Positions 9,896 through 21,101 of a stretch of DNA of 64,000 bases are shown here, piece after piece. The stretch is taken from assembly GCF_024763615.1 (NCBI RefSeq), contig NC_077223.1:67332627-67396626 (forward strand), read 5' to 3'. The notes under the pieces were generated by a model. The model was not told where the DNA came from and searched no databases. It saw only the letters and a program-made list of their open reading frames with translations. This DNA comes from Phlebotomus papatasi. Taxonomy: Eukaryota > Arthropoda > Insecta > Diptera > Psychodidae. Each line of letters starts with the position of its first letter. Positions within the stretch are counted from its first letter, which is position 1. A program made the position numbers and the translations under genes.

Positions 9896-10407
9896 CCCTT
9901 TAAGGACGATTGGAACACCAGTGTCCCATAAAGAAAATAATTTTTTCTGACTACCCAAAGTAATTTTTATCTGATGTTTGTTATATAATTGTAAAGAAGA
10001 ATGTTGAAGGAATCTAGAATAGTTTTTGCAAGTCTCTAGCTATTTGCTATGTAGTAAATATTTAAGCTCAAAACTATTTTTTAAATTCTCATAATGAAAA
10101 ATAATTTTAAATATTTTTTATACTTCCAATTTTTTTAAGCAAAACCGTTTTGGGAAAAGAAACTGCAATAATCAATCATAATATTTTTTTATTAGATTGA
10201 AAATTATCATTCAATAGTATTTTCAGAAAAAATACTTAATTTTTTGGACTATTTTTGTCCCTATCGTTTATAGAGACAAAAAATACACCAAATCAGACTC
10301 TGTTGGATTTTCGAAGGCCAGATAAAAGACGTTTTACTGGTTTTGTTCATTGGTTTCACTTTTATTGCTGATTTTCGGTCCGCAAAAACTGTGTCGTCGT
10401 TAAAGGG
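9896..10407 (+). mobile_element. piggyBac-like MITE (512 bp), plus copy
   Basis: CCCTTTAAGGACGATT to CGTCGTTAAAGGG, flanked by TTAA (9892-9895, 10408-10411). A copy of exactly the same length lies reversed at 21402-21913. Non-coding. It sits about 340 bp beyond the stop codon of the second P450. Confidence 0.75.
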
Positions 10408-10930
10408 TTAAAGCCTCTACATTGGAAACAATTTTCGTAAAAATTGCATTTTGACAGAATTTTATTTCATTATTTATTTTCTTTTCTTTTGAGACACAAA
10501 TCCCTTAGAAGCATAGTGTGGTAGCATGGGAATATGAAAAGAAGCCACAGCGTCCACCGCCGTTTGTGAATTCTTTTTTTTCTTTCATAATTAAACTTAA
10601 ACTTAACAAGTCCCTTTAGGATTGTGAAGATAAAGAGGTAACCTTTTTTTTAGTTCGTTTAAACTTTCTTGGTAACACAAATTTTTTCATATTTCTCAGA
10701 TCTAGAACAAAATTTCCAAGTATTTTCCAATTAAAGACTGCCAAAAATGGCAACTTTTAAGACACATATTTTATGCTGAGAAAATTTTATGATACAATAG
10801 TAACTAATTTTCACGGCAATCTACATTGAAATAGCTTTTGCACATTATTATATAATTGGAAAAACTCCCAGTACCAAATACTTTTCAGTCCGAAATTTTT
10901 TGAATTATTGATAAATATTATTTTGAAAAC
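10408..10930. other. intergenic, nothing recognised
   Basis: AT-rich sequence without credible frames. Confidence 0.4.
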
Positions 10931-11222
10931 TAAATAAAACAATAAATAAATAAATAGATAAATAAATAAGTAAATAAATAAATAAATGTATAAACAAATA
11001 AATAAATATATAAATGAATAAATAAAATAAATAAATAAATAAATAAATGTATAAATAAATAATTAAATAAATAAATATATAAATAAATAAATAAAAATAA
11101 ATAAATAAATTAATAAGTAAATAAATAAGTAAATAAATGAATAAATAAATAAATAAATAAATGAATAAATAAATAAATAAATAAACAAATAAAAAATAAA
11201 TAAAAATAAATAAATAAATAAT
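10931..11222. repeat. AAAT tetranucleotide microsatellite (about 290 bp)
   Basis: Nearly continuous AAAT repeats with scattered point variants and a few 2-3 base phase shifts. The Tyr/Phe/Leu/Ile-rich minus-strand frame across it is an artefact of the repeat. Confidence 0.95.
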
Positions 11223-12533
11223 ATTCTAAACCATTTGAGAAAAACATGATATTTGCGTGTCAAATCTTACAAAAGTTTAAATTTTGAAAAAAGTGCTCAA
11301 AAATCAATAATGAAATCCGAATTTTGGAAAGCAGCTTTTACAAATTTAATCGGTTCTACTGTCTTCCACAACCCGTTAAATCTATCTTCGAAACCTTGTT
11401 TTTTTGCAATCACTACTCCAGAGTAAAACGGTTGAAAAGTCCCCTTTATTTTTTCAGATTTGATAAAAGTCGTTTAAAGTTTTTTCAAAAATACTAATAA
11501 ATTATTTTTAGTTTTTAACTTTTTTTAAACTGTTAGATAGAATTTCCATTTAACTTTTTGTTCATTTTATTAATAAGTTCGGTTTAAGTTCAGTTTTTCG
11601 TTAAATATTCGGTTTAGCTTATTGTTTCTAATATGTGAAATTTTTCGTTCATGTTAGATTTTACTGCTCGACCTCGAAAAGTGGGAGATATTTTTATTAA
11701 TCAGCTTTTTTTTCAATTTATTACCGTTCTGGAACTTAAACCGTAAGAGATATCTATTTCCAGTCTTCGATGACCCCCGTCCAAAAAAACATCATCTGGA
11801 AACTTCACAGAAACTTCTTTAGGTTTCTTTACCTTGTCCCCTCCAATATCATGTTTTATGGGTTTTACTCGAAAGAATCATGATAAAACAAGGGGAACAG
11901 CGAATTTGAACAAATGTGCTTTAAAATCAAACGTGAAAATTTTCAACAAAATTTTTGCGCCCGATTGAAAAAGAGCCGATTGAGCGAGAATCTACTGTAC
12001 ATCAGTAAAATGCCCACTATATGCTGTTTGATTTTTTTAAGTTATTGGTCGTATATTTTTTTCTGAATTAGAGACTAAACAGTAAGAGATATGGACATTC
12101 GGTGTTAGATGATCTGTCTATTTTTGCCCCTCACATCGCTTCATCCCTTCCAAAACCATGCATTTTAAATTTTTCTCCAAAACGGTTCCAGCTATATTTC
12201 TTTTATTTTCAAATATATTTTGGAGGTATTCTATGCGAACATTGGCCCCATCATAAACACTTATGACCGATAAAATGTTCAACATCGTATTTTAAAATGT
12301 CAGATTTATCTTTGTAGGGTCTATCTGTCGAACTATTTGCTTAAATTTGGAAAATTAATGGAAAGCAAAGAGGAAGTAAACTTATGGACAGAAAACGGAG
12401 AACTTTATTTCGTGAGTTCGAGCATGTCGCAAAGCTGGGACGCTTAACTTTACTCTAAAGTCAGTAAAAGTGGTTTTTGCTTTTGAGAAACCGGTGGTCC
12501 TACTCATCCTTAAAGAATTAAGTAAAGGCCTTG
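11223..12533. other. intergenic with degraded relatives of repeat X
   Basis: No gene. Two stretches (about 11700-11880 and 12070-12270) share words with repeat X and its neighbours: CGTAAGAGATAT or CAGTAAGAGATATGGAC, then a short pyrimidine-rich run and an AAACCATG-like word. Around 12410-12450, GTGAGTTCGAGCATG and CGCAAAGCTGGGACGC parallel 17240-17270. Old diverged copies are likely; boundaries cannot be set. Confidence 0.4.
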
Positions 12534-12583
12534 ACAGACCGGAGGATTAGCCGAGACACGGCTTAGCGTAATTACATTAGAAA
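12534..12583 (+). mobile_element. MITE split by Helitron-like copy 1, left part
   Basis: Matches 50272-50320 (CCTTGACAGA, GAGGATTA, GACTTAG-type words, GCGTAATTA). The remaining part is at 14410-14480. Together they rebuild a roughly 120-130 bp palindromic MITE interrupted precisely by the 1826 bp element between them. Confidence 0.65.
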
Positions 12584-13239
12584 GGGACAGATAATCCTAA
12601 CCGGCTTATGTAGGTGAGATTCTTAACGTGAGCTAACTCGGAGTGCATGCAAATTCGATTTAGAGCTGAAGTTGGGAGACGCCATTCAGTCATCTTGAAT
12701 CAAATTCGTGAAATTATGCAAATTTTGTATTTAAACCAAAATATCAAGGATTTGGATGAACTGGCAGAAAAGTGATATATGGGTGAAATGTAGACCAGAA
12801 TGTTCTCTATAATTTTTCCATAGAACATGATCTCATCGATTACTCAGAAGCCAAGATAATCGAGGTTTTTTGTTTCTTAACTCGTTTTTTCATCCAGAGT
12901 GCCCCAAGTAGTCATTTGTTGAGCTTCAACTATTTCAAAGAATTGTTGTATTTTGTGGGACTTTCCATTTAAAACCCTATTTTAAGTGTCTTGGTGGAGT
13001 AGAGGCAGTCAATTTGGCATCTGAGTGATTTCAAAGCGTTTTTATGGGAAAAATCATTTTTTTCACACTTAAACGGCAAAATCGGAGTGATAGCGTAGTC
13101 TGAGCGGAAAATGATGTATGGACGAAATGTAGAAACAAATGTCCTCTACAATTACGTCGAAGTAATCATCAAAATCGGTTCAGCGACAGTCGAGATAATT
13201 GAGGTTATGTGATATTGAAATTGGTTTTTCGACTGTGGC

Positions 13240-14060
13240 GCCGCTGGTGTTGGTCCCACGAAGTTCAAATATTCTAGAAAGTTGTAGCATTTGGTGAGAT
13301 CTTTCGTTTAAGCCCTCATTCATCAAAATCGGTCACATAGAACCGGAGATATGATTTTTTGAATTTCGTGAACTTTGACCCCTCATATCTCCGGTTCTGT
13401 TTTAACCACAGCGCGCATACGCACCATTTTGGAAACGTCCTAGACTGGACTACAACATACTAAAATTTCATTAACTTGCACAATGCCGTTTTTGAGAAAA
13501 GTGACTTTGAATTTCGATGAATTTTGACGCTATCACAGCGCCACCTGTGGTGACTTTTTGAACTTCCATCTGAAAGTGCTCATCGAGACGAAACCAAAAA
13601 GGTAAAATTTAGGTCGCTATGTTAATTAGAACCGGAGATAGAGGCCGGTCAATGTTCGAACTTTGACCCCTTATAGCTCGGGTCAGGGGTTATGGATCGA
13701 CTTAAGGTTTTTTTTGTTTGATAGGTATAATCAACGGCTACAACATACTAAATTTTCAGCCCGATGCACAATGGAATTTTTGAGTTATTTAACTTTTAAG
13801 ATTTAAAAATTTTCTTTTTAAAAAAAGCGCCCCTAGCGGTGGTTTTATGAACTTGCGATGTTAGAAGGGGAAGTGGCATTTCACGAGAGCTTTCCAAAAA
13901 GCCCTCACTTTTTAAATTCTGACAATTAGAACCGGAGTTATGGCCATTTTAAGAAATTTTTTTGGACCCTTATAGCTCGGGTCAGGGGGGTCGGGGGACC
14001 TTAAGTTTGGTATTGATGGAAAGCTCTAAGGCCCAGCTATAACATACTAAAATTTGAGTC
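13240..14060 (+). repeat. three diverged ~295 bp modules inside the Helitron-like element
   Basis: Three landmarks recur in the same order with spacing of about 290-300 bp: a GCGCC...GGTG word (about 13240, 13540, 13830), TAGAACCGGAG (13338, 13627, 13927), and CTAYAACATACTAAA (13450, 13738, 14037). The first module also holds a 16 bp inverted repeat (AGAACCGGAGATATGA with its complement, 13339-13400). The 5' part contains another tandem pair built on GAAATGTAGA (about 12785 and 13123). The body of the element thus looks made by old tandem duplication. Confidence 0.6.
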
Positions 14061-14246
14061 CGCTGAATGCCATAGGGGCGGAGCTATTGAGAAAACAAAA
14101 AAAGGGGGGTCTTCAAAATGGCGGAAGGAGGGGTGGGGGGTGGGGGGTCTATGCACCAAGTTGCAATTTTCACCCGATATATAACCTTTGCCGAAAACCG
14201 CAAGTCGATATCTTTTTTAGTTTAGGAGCTATTAAGCTCCAAAGAG

Positions 14247-14272
14247 CGGCCGGCCGGCCGGCCGGCCGGCCG
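14247..14272 (+). repeat. GGCC/CCGG tandem tract near the 3' end
   Basis: Uninterrupted CCGG repeats directly after a small hairpin (GGAGCTATTAAGCTCC). The number of CCGG units differs between copies (longest here, shorter at 49200 and 36395), so the tract is length-variable. It is strikingly GC-rich for this region. Confidence 0.85.
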
Positions 14273-14409
14273 GGAACGTAACTTAGCCACATATATATTC
14301 GGAATCAGGAAGTGGCGAAACACATTTTGGCCAAATTTGAGGTCGATCGGACGACATGAAATTTTGTTAGGATTATAGTAGGTGAGATTTTGTTAAGAAT
14401 CTCACCTAA

Positions 14410-14480
14410 TAATGGTCATTTCCATCATTTTCCACTAAGTCGTCTGTCGGCTTAAGTCGTAAGTGTGTCTAGGGCATAAT
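14410..14480 (+). mobile_element. MITE split by Helitron-like copy 1, right part
   Basis: Continues the element begun at 12534: TAATGG, then CCACTAAGTCGTCTG, then CTTAAGTCGTAAGTGTGTCT and AGGGCATAA, matching 50330-50403. Confidence 0.65.
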
Positions 14481-15892
14481 GTTTCAAGAAGTTCCCTAAA
14501 AATAACAGTTTTTCAAGTTTTTTTTTAAAACTATTTTTCTACAAAATTCCAAAGAGGTGAAATATCCTTAGCCCACATGAAAAGAAAACACCTACATGAA
14601 GGTATACTTAAACTGAATCGTGTGTGGAATTTCAATTGTCATCCTTATCTTGAAAGATTTTCAATTATTTCCTTTTCAAACAAACCTGAAAATATGTCCA
14701 AAAGTTTAAATTTAAAATAAAACTTTTCTAAGGCATTCAATTTTTCTGACAGTTGCTGATTCAAATTGTAATTGTCACACATCTTGCAGACGACTTTCCA
14801 ATTTTGTCTTGCAAAGCTATTAGAGAAACTTTTCCTTGTGCAGGAAATCAATCACTATCGAAAGACCAATTGAATTTTCCTGGGTAAATGTTCCAAACGT
14901 TAACTGAATTAATCGATAATTAGTAATTGAAGACTCTTGTGGTCAATGAACAATTAACTGCAAAAGAAATTGAATGAGAAGTGACTGAAAGCAATTTGCT
15001 TCAATTGCAAAAGATTTTTCACAGGAGAAAATGGTTCTATTGAATTTCGTACACAAGTATAAAGGCAATTTATTTGCATGTGTTATATAGAAAATCTCAG
15101 AGAATGTTCAATTGAGCCGTAATAGTATCAGAATGGGATTCAATCTAGATTCTTGCGTTTGCTACATTCACTCTCCAAGCTCAAATATCCGCTTTTGCGA
15201 TAAATTGAAATTCCATAGAAGCACTGCAGGAATATTGGGATTAAATGAGGAATTTTCATGAGCGTTCTCAAATCACATTAAACTTCCTTGTTTATGACAA
15301 TTGAGCTGTTTATGATGTGTCTAAAAGAGTGCAGAAATTCAATAATCAGACATGGGAGTTTTCAAAGTGCCAGAAGCAAGAGGATTCAATTAAGAACTTT
15401 TCCCTTGATATTCACTCTTCAATATCTCACACCCGTTCGAAAGGGTATTTTTCCGTTCTTTGCACCCCCATACTTCTGCTGGATTTTGAGTATCAGGAAA
15501 ATCCTCACTCGGAATTGTTCCACAATTTTCAGCATCTGCTTCAGCCACTTCTGGGGTGGACATGCTTTTTGGGGGAAGTCACCTCTGAATTCTTGCCAAT
15601 TCACTCCATAGTTTTTCAACACAACATTAACTACATATGTGCTCAGTGGGACTTGGCGGTGGAAAGTGAAGAGATATTTAGAGCAAAGGGAATAGTTTGA
15701 GATTGCCATCACAATTTATTGTATTTCTTACGTGTAGAATACATTCTCTGAAGAATGTCGTAAAAGTCGTTAATTTGAATTTAAATTATCGGTATGGATC
15801 GGGTTTGTCAAAGGATGAGAATTTCTAATGTCAAAGAATAGTTGTCAAATTTAAATTAAAAATAAACTGATTTCGGTAACCTTTCCTGGAAT
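14481..15892. other. intergenic, no gene recognised
   Basis: Several overlapping short frames (14645-14851, 15288-15712) show no domain, signal or family resemblance and overlap one another on both strands. I see no repeat partner in the window. Confidence 0.4.
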
Positions 15893-15947
15893 TAGAGTTG
15901 GTAAATTTCAAGAAATTTCACGAATTTCTAAAATTTTACCATCTCTA
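15893..15947. mobile_element. tiny palindromic MITE (55 bp)
   Basis: TAGAGTTGGTAAATTTC at one end and AAATTTTACCATCTCTA at the other, a near-complete palindrome. A second copy of 89 bp lies at 19282-19370. Confidence 0.55.
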
Positions 15948-16089
15948 CCTGGAATACTATAGTCCAGTCAAGCGAAAGTTTTTAGTTTACATTTTTATAT
16001 ATTACAGGAGTTATAGGCATTCATGAAATTTTTTTCAAAACCTTACCGTTTATTTCGTATAGTTTTACTCAGGCTATTAAGATAGATCA

Positions 16090-16275
16090 CTCGGCAATTT
16101 CTGCAGAATTCTGCAGAAATTCGTCAGATTTGAAAATGTAAATGCCGAAAATTCTGCAGAATTTATGCAGAATTTTGCTCTAAGGTGGATTCGATCATTT
16201 TATGAAAATTCTGCAGAATTTTCTACAGAATTTCTATAGAAAATTTCATGAATTTTCGGCACATTCCTCAAGATG
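16090..16275. repeat. cluster of TTCTGCAGAA palindromes
   Basis: The 10 bp palindrome TTCTGCAGAA, or close variants, occurs repeatedly within about 150 bp, ending with a TTTCATGAATTTTCGGCA tail that is inverted relative to TGCCGAAAATTCTGC upstream. It may be a degenerate foldback element. Non-coding. Confidence 0.5.
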
Positions 16276-17104
16276 TCGTTCTGTCAAAATGAACTTGGAA
16301 TATTTTCTTTAAAATTATCAACATCGTAGAATTTATAATCATGATTTTCATTATGTATTTTATATAATATAAATACTGCGAGGGTGCGCTGTCTATCAAG
16401 AATGATTAAATAGGAGTATTAAACATATTCCCGACTCAAAATTCTGCATATTTTGATAAATTGCACCAGAATTTTCTTGAGGCCAAAAAAATTTTTATGA
16501 TGTGATTTTCAGCTGAGGGCAATAGAATTATTTATTATTTATGAAAAAATTATTCTTTTCACTTCAAGAAGTATATTTTCCACAATTTTTGCAATAAAAT
16601 GTAGAGATTTGAAATAACCGTCCATGAAGCAGTCATTAGCTCCTCACAAACGACTACGTTCGTCACTCGATCTCATCGGTGATTCCCTTAATTACCCGGC
16701 AGCGTAATCGCGATTTTACTTTTTCGGTCATTACCCGTATTACTGTTGAATTTCTGCGGAAATTCGGTCGAATCAGCAGACTGGTGCGAGATCGACAAAA
16801 CAGCACTAGGTTTACAAATCCTTTCGAAATCAGCAAATCGGCACAATTTCTACATAAGATCGGCACTCGAGAGAATCATGATCGTGAACGACACAGTTTT
16901 CTACCCATTGATTGTTATTTTTTTTTATTTCGAGCATTTTTTTTTTTAAGTTCGAATTGCTTAACCCTTAACCCATTGGATGTAGTGAATTGTAATATTT
17001 CAATTAGAAATATTTTAATAATAAGTTTTCTTGTATGTTTTAGTATTTTTTTATTTATTTTTTTTGGATTATGGATTGGTTGGATTGGTCTAAAAAGAAA
17101 TGTC
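16276..17104. other. intergenic, no gene recognised
   Basis: A 142-codon frame at 16679-17107 has a mixed N-terminal half and a Phe/Ile-rich tail that simply translates AT-rich DNA. No family resemblance, so it is not called as a gene. Confidence 0.4.
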
Positions 17105-17107
17105 TAA

Positions 17108-17217
17108 TGGCCTCTACACACTGGAGAAATTTATGTCCATAATGTAGCAAATTGCCTGCGCTCGTGTAGAAAAAACTGGCAAATATTGACATAAATTTCT
17201 CTAGTGTGTAGAGGCCA
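17108..17217. mobile_element. Harbinger-like MITE, TGGCCTCTACACACT family (110 bp)
   Basis: TGGCCTCTACACACT at the left and AGTGTGTAGAGGCCA at the right, pairing further through AGAAATTTATGTC and its complement. Flanked by TAA on both sides (17105-17107, 17218-17220). The related element at 35291 is flanked by TTA, giving TWA as the target rule. Confidence 0.75.
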
Positions 17218-17224
17218 TAACTCT

Positions 17225-17715
17225 AAAGGGGTGGCAAAGCGTCCCAGGTTTTGCGAAATGCTCGAACTCGTGACTTAGATTCTATACCTTAAAAGTACTT
17301 TCGTATCATTTATCATTCATCGGTTCTCAACCGATTTGAACCGGTTCATAAATCATTCAAAAGATACTACAAAATTGTTTTAAAAGTAAATTGAATTGAT
17401 TTTCGGATAAAAATTAGTTATAGGACATGAACCGGTTCATTACCTGTTCAGAACCGATCGAAACCGATTCAGTTTTATAGGAAATTCCAAGACCTTTCCA
17501 ACGAGCCCAAACATGACCCCATTCTCTTGATAAATGAACTCTATAGTGTCTTTTAAACCTTTGACCTTGAAAACCGTTATTAGGAATGATTCAACGGTAT
17601 TTTCGTCTCAAAACGAGATGCCCGCCTGGGTAATCTCTAAAACATGTCCAAAAATGAAGAAAATCGCACGATGCATTTTCTCCATTTCGACGCGTAATGA
17701 GCTATATTTTTTACC
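17225..17715 (+). repeat. dispersed repeat X, copy 2
   Basis: The most complete plus-strand copy: GGGTGGCAAAGCGTCC, GCGAAATGCTCGAACTCGTG, then the CCGGTTC/GAACCGA words, GACCTTTCCAACGAGCC, CTTTGACCTTGAAAACCG and the terminal CGCACGATGCATTTTC block. Related copies at 6245 and, reversed, 53690-54780. No coding capacity; the repeat class is unknown to me. Confidence 0.6.
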
Positions 17716-18496
17716 GTAGAAAATTCATTCGGTGTACAATGATTCCAACAAAAACTTCACGTTGAGGTTTTATCCTTAATTCTATCCTACGCACTATTCC
17801 TCCCCATGAACATGATTCATTTCTGGGTCAATGACTTCTTGAAATTTCTTCGTTCACATAAAGGACTCTCATCTTGACCCAAAACTGTGTCACCTCCTTC
17901 CTCATCATTTTCCTCGCAGAAATTAATTGAATTGCCTGATTTGTGAATGTGGGTGAATATTCAAATTTCAACAATCTCTTCAAGACTTCAAAAGGAACTT
18001 CAACAATTCTTAGAAATTTTCCACAATACGCTATTTTATAAAGAAAATTATGGGGGAGGTGCTATAAATAAATGTAATGGTAGAAGCAAAAACCATATTA
18101 CCCGCATTCGATAGCATAATTGTGAGTCATTAGCATTTTAATTAAGGATTTAGTCAAGTCAAACAGAGAGATTAGGATATTTCCCGAAAACTTTCAACAC
18201 ACTTTACAGTAAAGGTAAACTATTGGTTTTCCTTTTAACTCACACCCTCTTCCTATGGAAATAAGCAACAAATTGAGCTCATGCAAAACAAGCAATTTAC
18301 ACAATAGCTCCGATACATTTAATTAATGAACGAAAATAGGGGATCCTCATTTAAATATACACATAAATTTATTCCAATATACCCAGGGAAATTCTGTGGT
18401 ATTTTGTGTAAAAAGGGTTGTATAATAAGTTTGTCTTTAACTTAATGCAAAAATGATAAAAGGTACTTAATTTTAAAGCTAAAACTGAACGTCTTA
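17716..18496. other. intergenic, nothing recognised
   Basis: AT-rich sequence without credible frames or repeats. Confidence 0.4.
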
Positions 18497-18904
18497 CTGT
18501 GTTATCATACTTGCACATTAAAATTTTAATATGATTCACATTAATTGTCGCTGGTGAGAGTCCAAATGTGTAATTTGTGTGTTTGAATCATTTTATATTC
18601 AAAATTTGATCTATTTGTTGATAAAAAGGTAGACTTGGCCCGCTAAATTTAATATAAATTGATTTATAGCATTAATGCGACAAATTAATGCGATTTTCTC
18701 TTTAATTTTTTAATGTGAAAAATATTTATGCTTTAGGTAAGTTTAAATTTATTTTTGCAGGCCAAGTCCACTTCTTTAACAATAAATAGAAAAAAAACCC
18801 AAATATTAAGTGACTCAAAGACACAAATAACATATTTGGACGCTCACAAGCGACAATTAATGTGAATCACATTAAAATTTTAATGCGCAAGTGTGATAAG
18901 GCCG
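18497..18904 (+). mobile_element. Harbinger-like MITE, copy 2 (408 bp)
   Basis: Near-identical partner of 5099-5504, flanked by TTA on both sides (18494-18496, 18905-18907). Ends CTGTGTTATCATACTTG and CAAGTGTGATAAGGCCG. Confidence 0.75.
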
Positions 18905-20918
18905 TTAAGCTATACCCATTCTGAGGAACTTAATGCGAACGTTGTATTAATTGGTTGGGAATTCTTATCTGAAATGTTTAAAAAAAATGTTATTAAGTTG
19001 TTAAAAACGTAATTTCGTAAAAAAGTCCTAACAACTATAATTTCGTAAAATCAAGACACTTAATTCGATAAAGCAAATCAAATTTCGAAATTCCAAAATT
19101 TAAATTTTTACACACTTACGAATGATTTATGGCGTGTTGAGATAAGGGATATTTAATTGTAAATTCGAGTGTGCATTATTAGGTACATAGTATTTTTCCG
19201 TACAAATTCAATCATTGAGCTTTATTAGTATTGAAATTATAATATACAATGGAAAATAATAACAATTTTGATAGCGTGAAATAGAGTTGGTAAATTTCAA
19301 GAAATTTCATGAATATCCGCCTAAAATCGATGGCGACTACTGTGAAATTTCTGAAATTTTACCATCTCTAGGTGAAATTTACTATATTTTTGATATTCGT
19401 TTGTCGGAACAAAATTAAAAAAGTAAATAAATGACAGATAATTGAATTTTTCTGCAGGCTTTTGGAAATTAAAAATTTTACTTGAAATAGATTATAAATA
19501 ATTTTTTTATAGGATAAAAAAAACAAATCAGATGATTAGTGATTTATTAAAAATTTAGTAAAATTATGAATTGGTAATTCAAACAGTATTTTCGTAAACA
19601 CCAAAGAAACTTTTAATATAAATTAATACAAAATAGGTAATACAATATAAATTAATATTAATAGAAATTAGTTTTGTGTTCCTGCCTTTTGATCACTTTG
19701 AGTTAAATGGAAAATTAATTAATGAATTGCAATTTGGAATTATGTAACACGGCTAGTGATGTGTAAGGTCCTAACTCATATCTGTTATTTATTTATTTAA
19801 TTACTTATTTTTACCAGTTGATATAGGAAATTTTTTTTTATTGATCGACGATTTGGTATTTTTGAATACATGGATGAATGTATTTCGGTTCTCTGAACAT
19901 TTGATTTTGGTCAAAATAGGCCTCAAGGCCTAAGACCTTGGTAAGGGGGGTAGGTAAGGGGGGAAACAAAAAAAATTGGAATTATTTAGATAAGTTTTAC
20001 TGGCCTAAATAATCTTTTAATAGGGTACACAAACTTTTCCATTGTAATTCCGCACCTAGAAAGTTTCTGCACTTGGCATTTCAATAAAAAAAATCCTACA
20101 ATTTTTGTACAAATTTTTATAGCATTAACCTATCATAAAATCACTATTTACCTTTTTTTTCTATACATTATAAAATTCTCCTTTTTACAATAAAATTTTC
20201 TTTTCATCTGAAATAAATATGTTCCCTATTGGCTAGGAGCTTTTCACTGAATCTTTAGGGATTTTACTCTTATTTTTGTGTTGACTGTCTCTAAAGTCAC
20301 TGACGTGAAACTTTATGGTTTAATGGCTCTATAAAATGTACAGAGAAGGTGTAAATTAAAAAGACAACTTCCATGGCCCACGGTTTATCTTTCTGCTCAG
20401 TTTTTCATGAAGGTACCTTCAGTGAAAAAGCCATAAAAATCAAAGTTGTATTTCTTAATCAGCATTTGCGGGAGCTACTCCTTTTCACTTTCCACAACCC
20501 ACGGACTGAAGCATTTGGTTGATGGGGCAAACCGTTGAAAGCATCAATGTGTGAAAATAGTACAAAGTGATGGAGCTTTATGTGGAGTGTTCTTTGCGTG
20601 TGCGATGTTTCTCTTTGCTCAGAATATTTCCACCCTCGTCGCGTAGTTTGAGATTGAGAAATTCCTTTCAGTGCCATAGAGACAAGAATAATTTATAGCA
20701 AGTGTTCTTGTTGCTTTTTCCCAAATACTACATTGCGGAATGTGTTTTCTGCGCCTTCCATCAAGTAAATACCACGAGCACATTGAATAAATTTACATAT
20801 CGTCCAATTCCAATCGAAGAGGCATAATTCGTTATGGATAATTTTACACGAGCTTTTGTAAAAGTGTAGAAAAGATGAAGAGAAGATAGTAAGATAATAA
20901 GGATGAGATGAGATGATA
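18905..20918. other. intergenic, no gene recognised
   Basis: AT-rich. Holds a second copy (89 bp, 19282-19370) of the tiny palindromic MITE at 15893. The 72-codon minus-strand frame at 20459-20677 lies in a less AT-rich patch but shows no recognisable features. Confidence 0.4.
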
Positions 20919-21101
20919 GGAGGAGTGGAGCACCTTTGAAATTGGGACTTTTTTCCTATGAAGTATAGAACCGAGCCGTAATTTAGCTTCTCAATCTGTT
21001 TGTGAAGCTAAATTATATCACAAGGCTCAAATTTTATTTAAAATAGGTGAAAAATCCCAATTTCAAAGATGCCCCACTTTCAAAGGTGCCCTACTTTCCC
21101 C
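20919..21101. mobile_element. MITE, GGGGAAAGT/TA family (183 bp)
   Basis: The right terminus reads CTACTTTCCCC followed by TA and the left is a degenerate GGAGGAGTGGAGCACC preceded by TA. The arms share GGAGCACCTTTGAAATTGGG-type words. Same terminal logic as 34954, 42048, 52486 and 57216. Confidence 0.6.

Larger units (their letters stand above)
12584..14409 (+). mobile_element. Helitron-like non-autonomous element, copy 1 (1826 bp)
   Basis: Full-length copy starting GGGACAGATAATCCTAAC and ending in a terminal hairpin (TAGGTGAGAT...ATCTCACCTA) plus A, so that the 3' end reads CTAA. Host bases are A on the left and T on the right. The related uninterrupted MITE at 50.3 kb reads straight across the junction without duplication. 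A/T target, CTRR-type 3' end, 3' hairpin and no target duplication are Helitron hallmarks; the 5' end is not the canonical TC, so the assignment is inferential. Inverted subterminal pairs link the two ends (ATAATCCTAAC with GTTAGGATTAT, and TAGGTGAGATTCTTAAC with its complement). No replicase or helicase is encoded. The small frame at 14054-14281 recurs in other copies only because the copies are near identical. Confidence 0.7.

Noticed and set aside
11063..11263. 66-codon Tyr/Leu/Phe-rich minus-strand frame resembling a membrane protein
   Set aside because: Pure translation of the AAAT microsatellite.
14054..14281. 74-106 codon frame starting MSPLNAIGAEL repeated at 34218, 36376 (minus), 39146 and 49005
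   Set aside because: It recurs because the host elements are near-identical recent copies. It runs through the variable CCGG tract, which changes its C-terminus, and is Gly/Arg low-complexity. No sign of coding selection.
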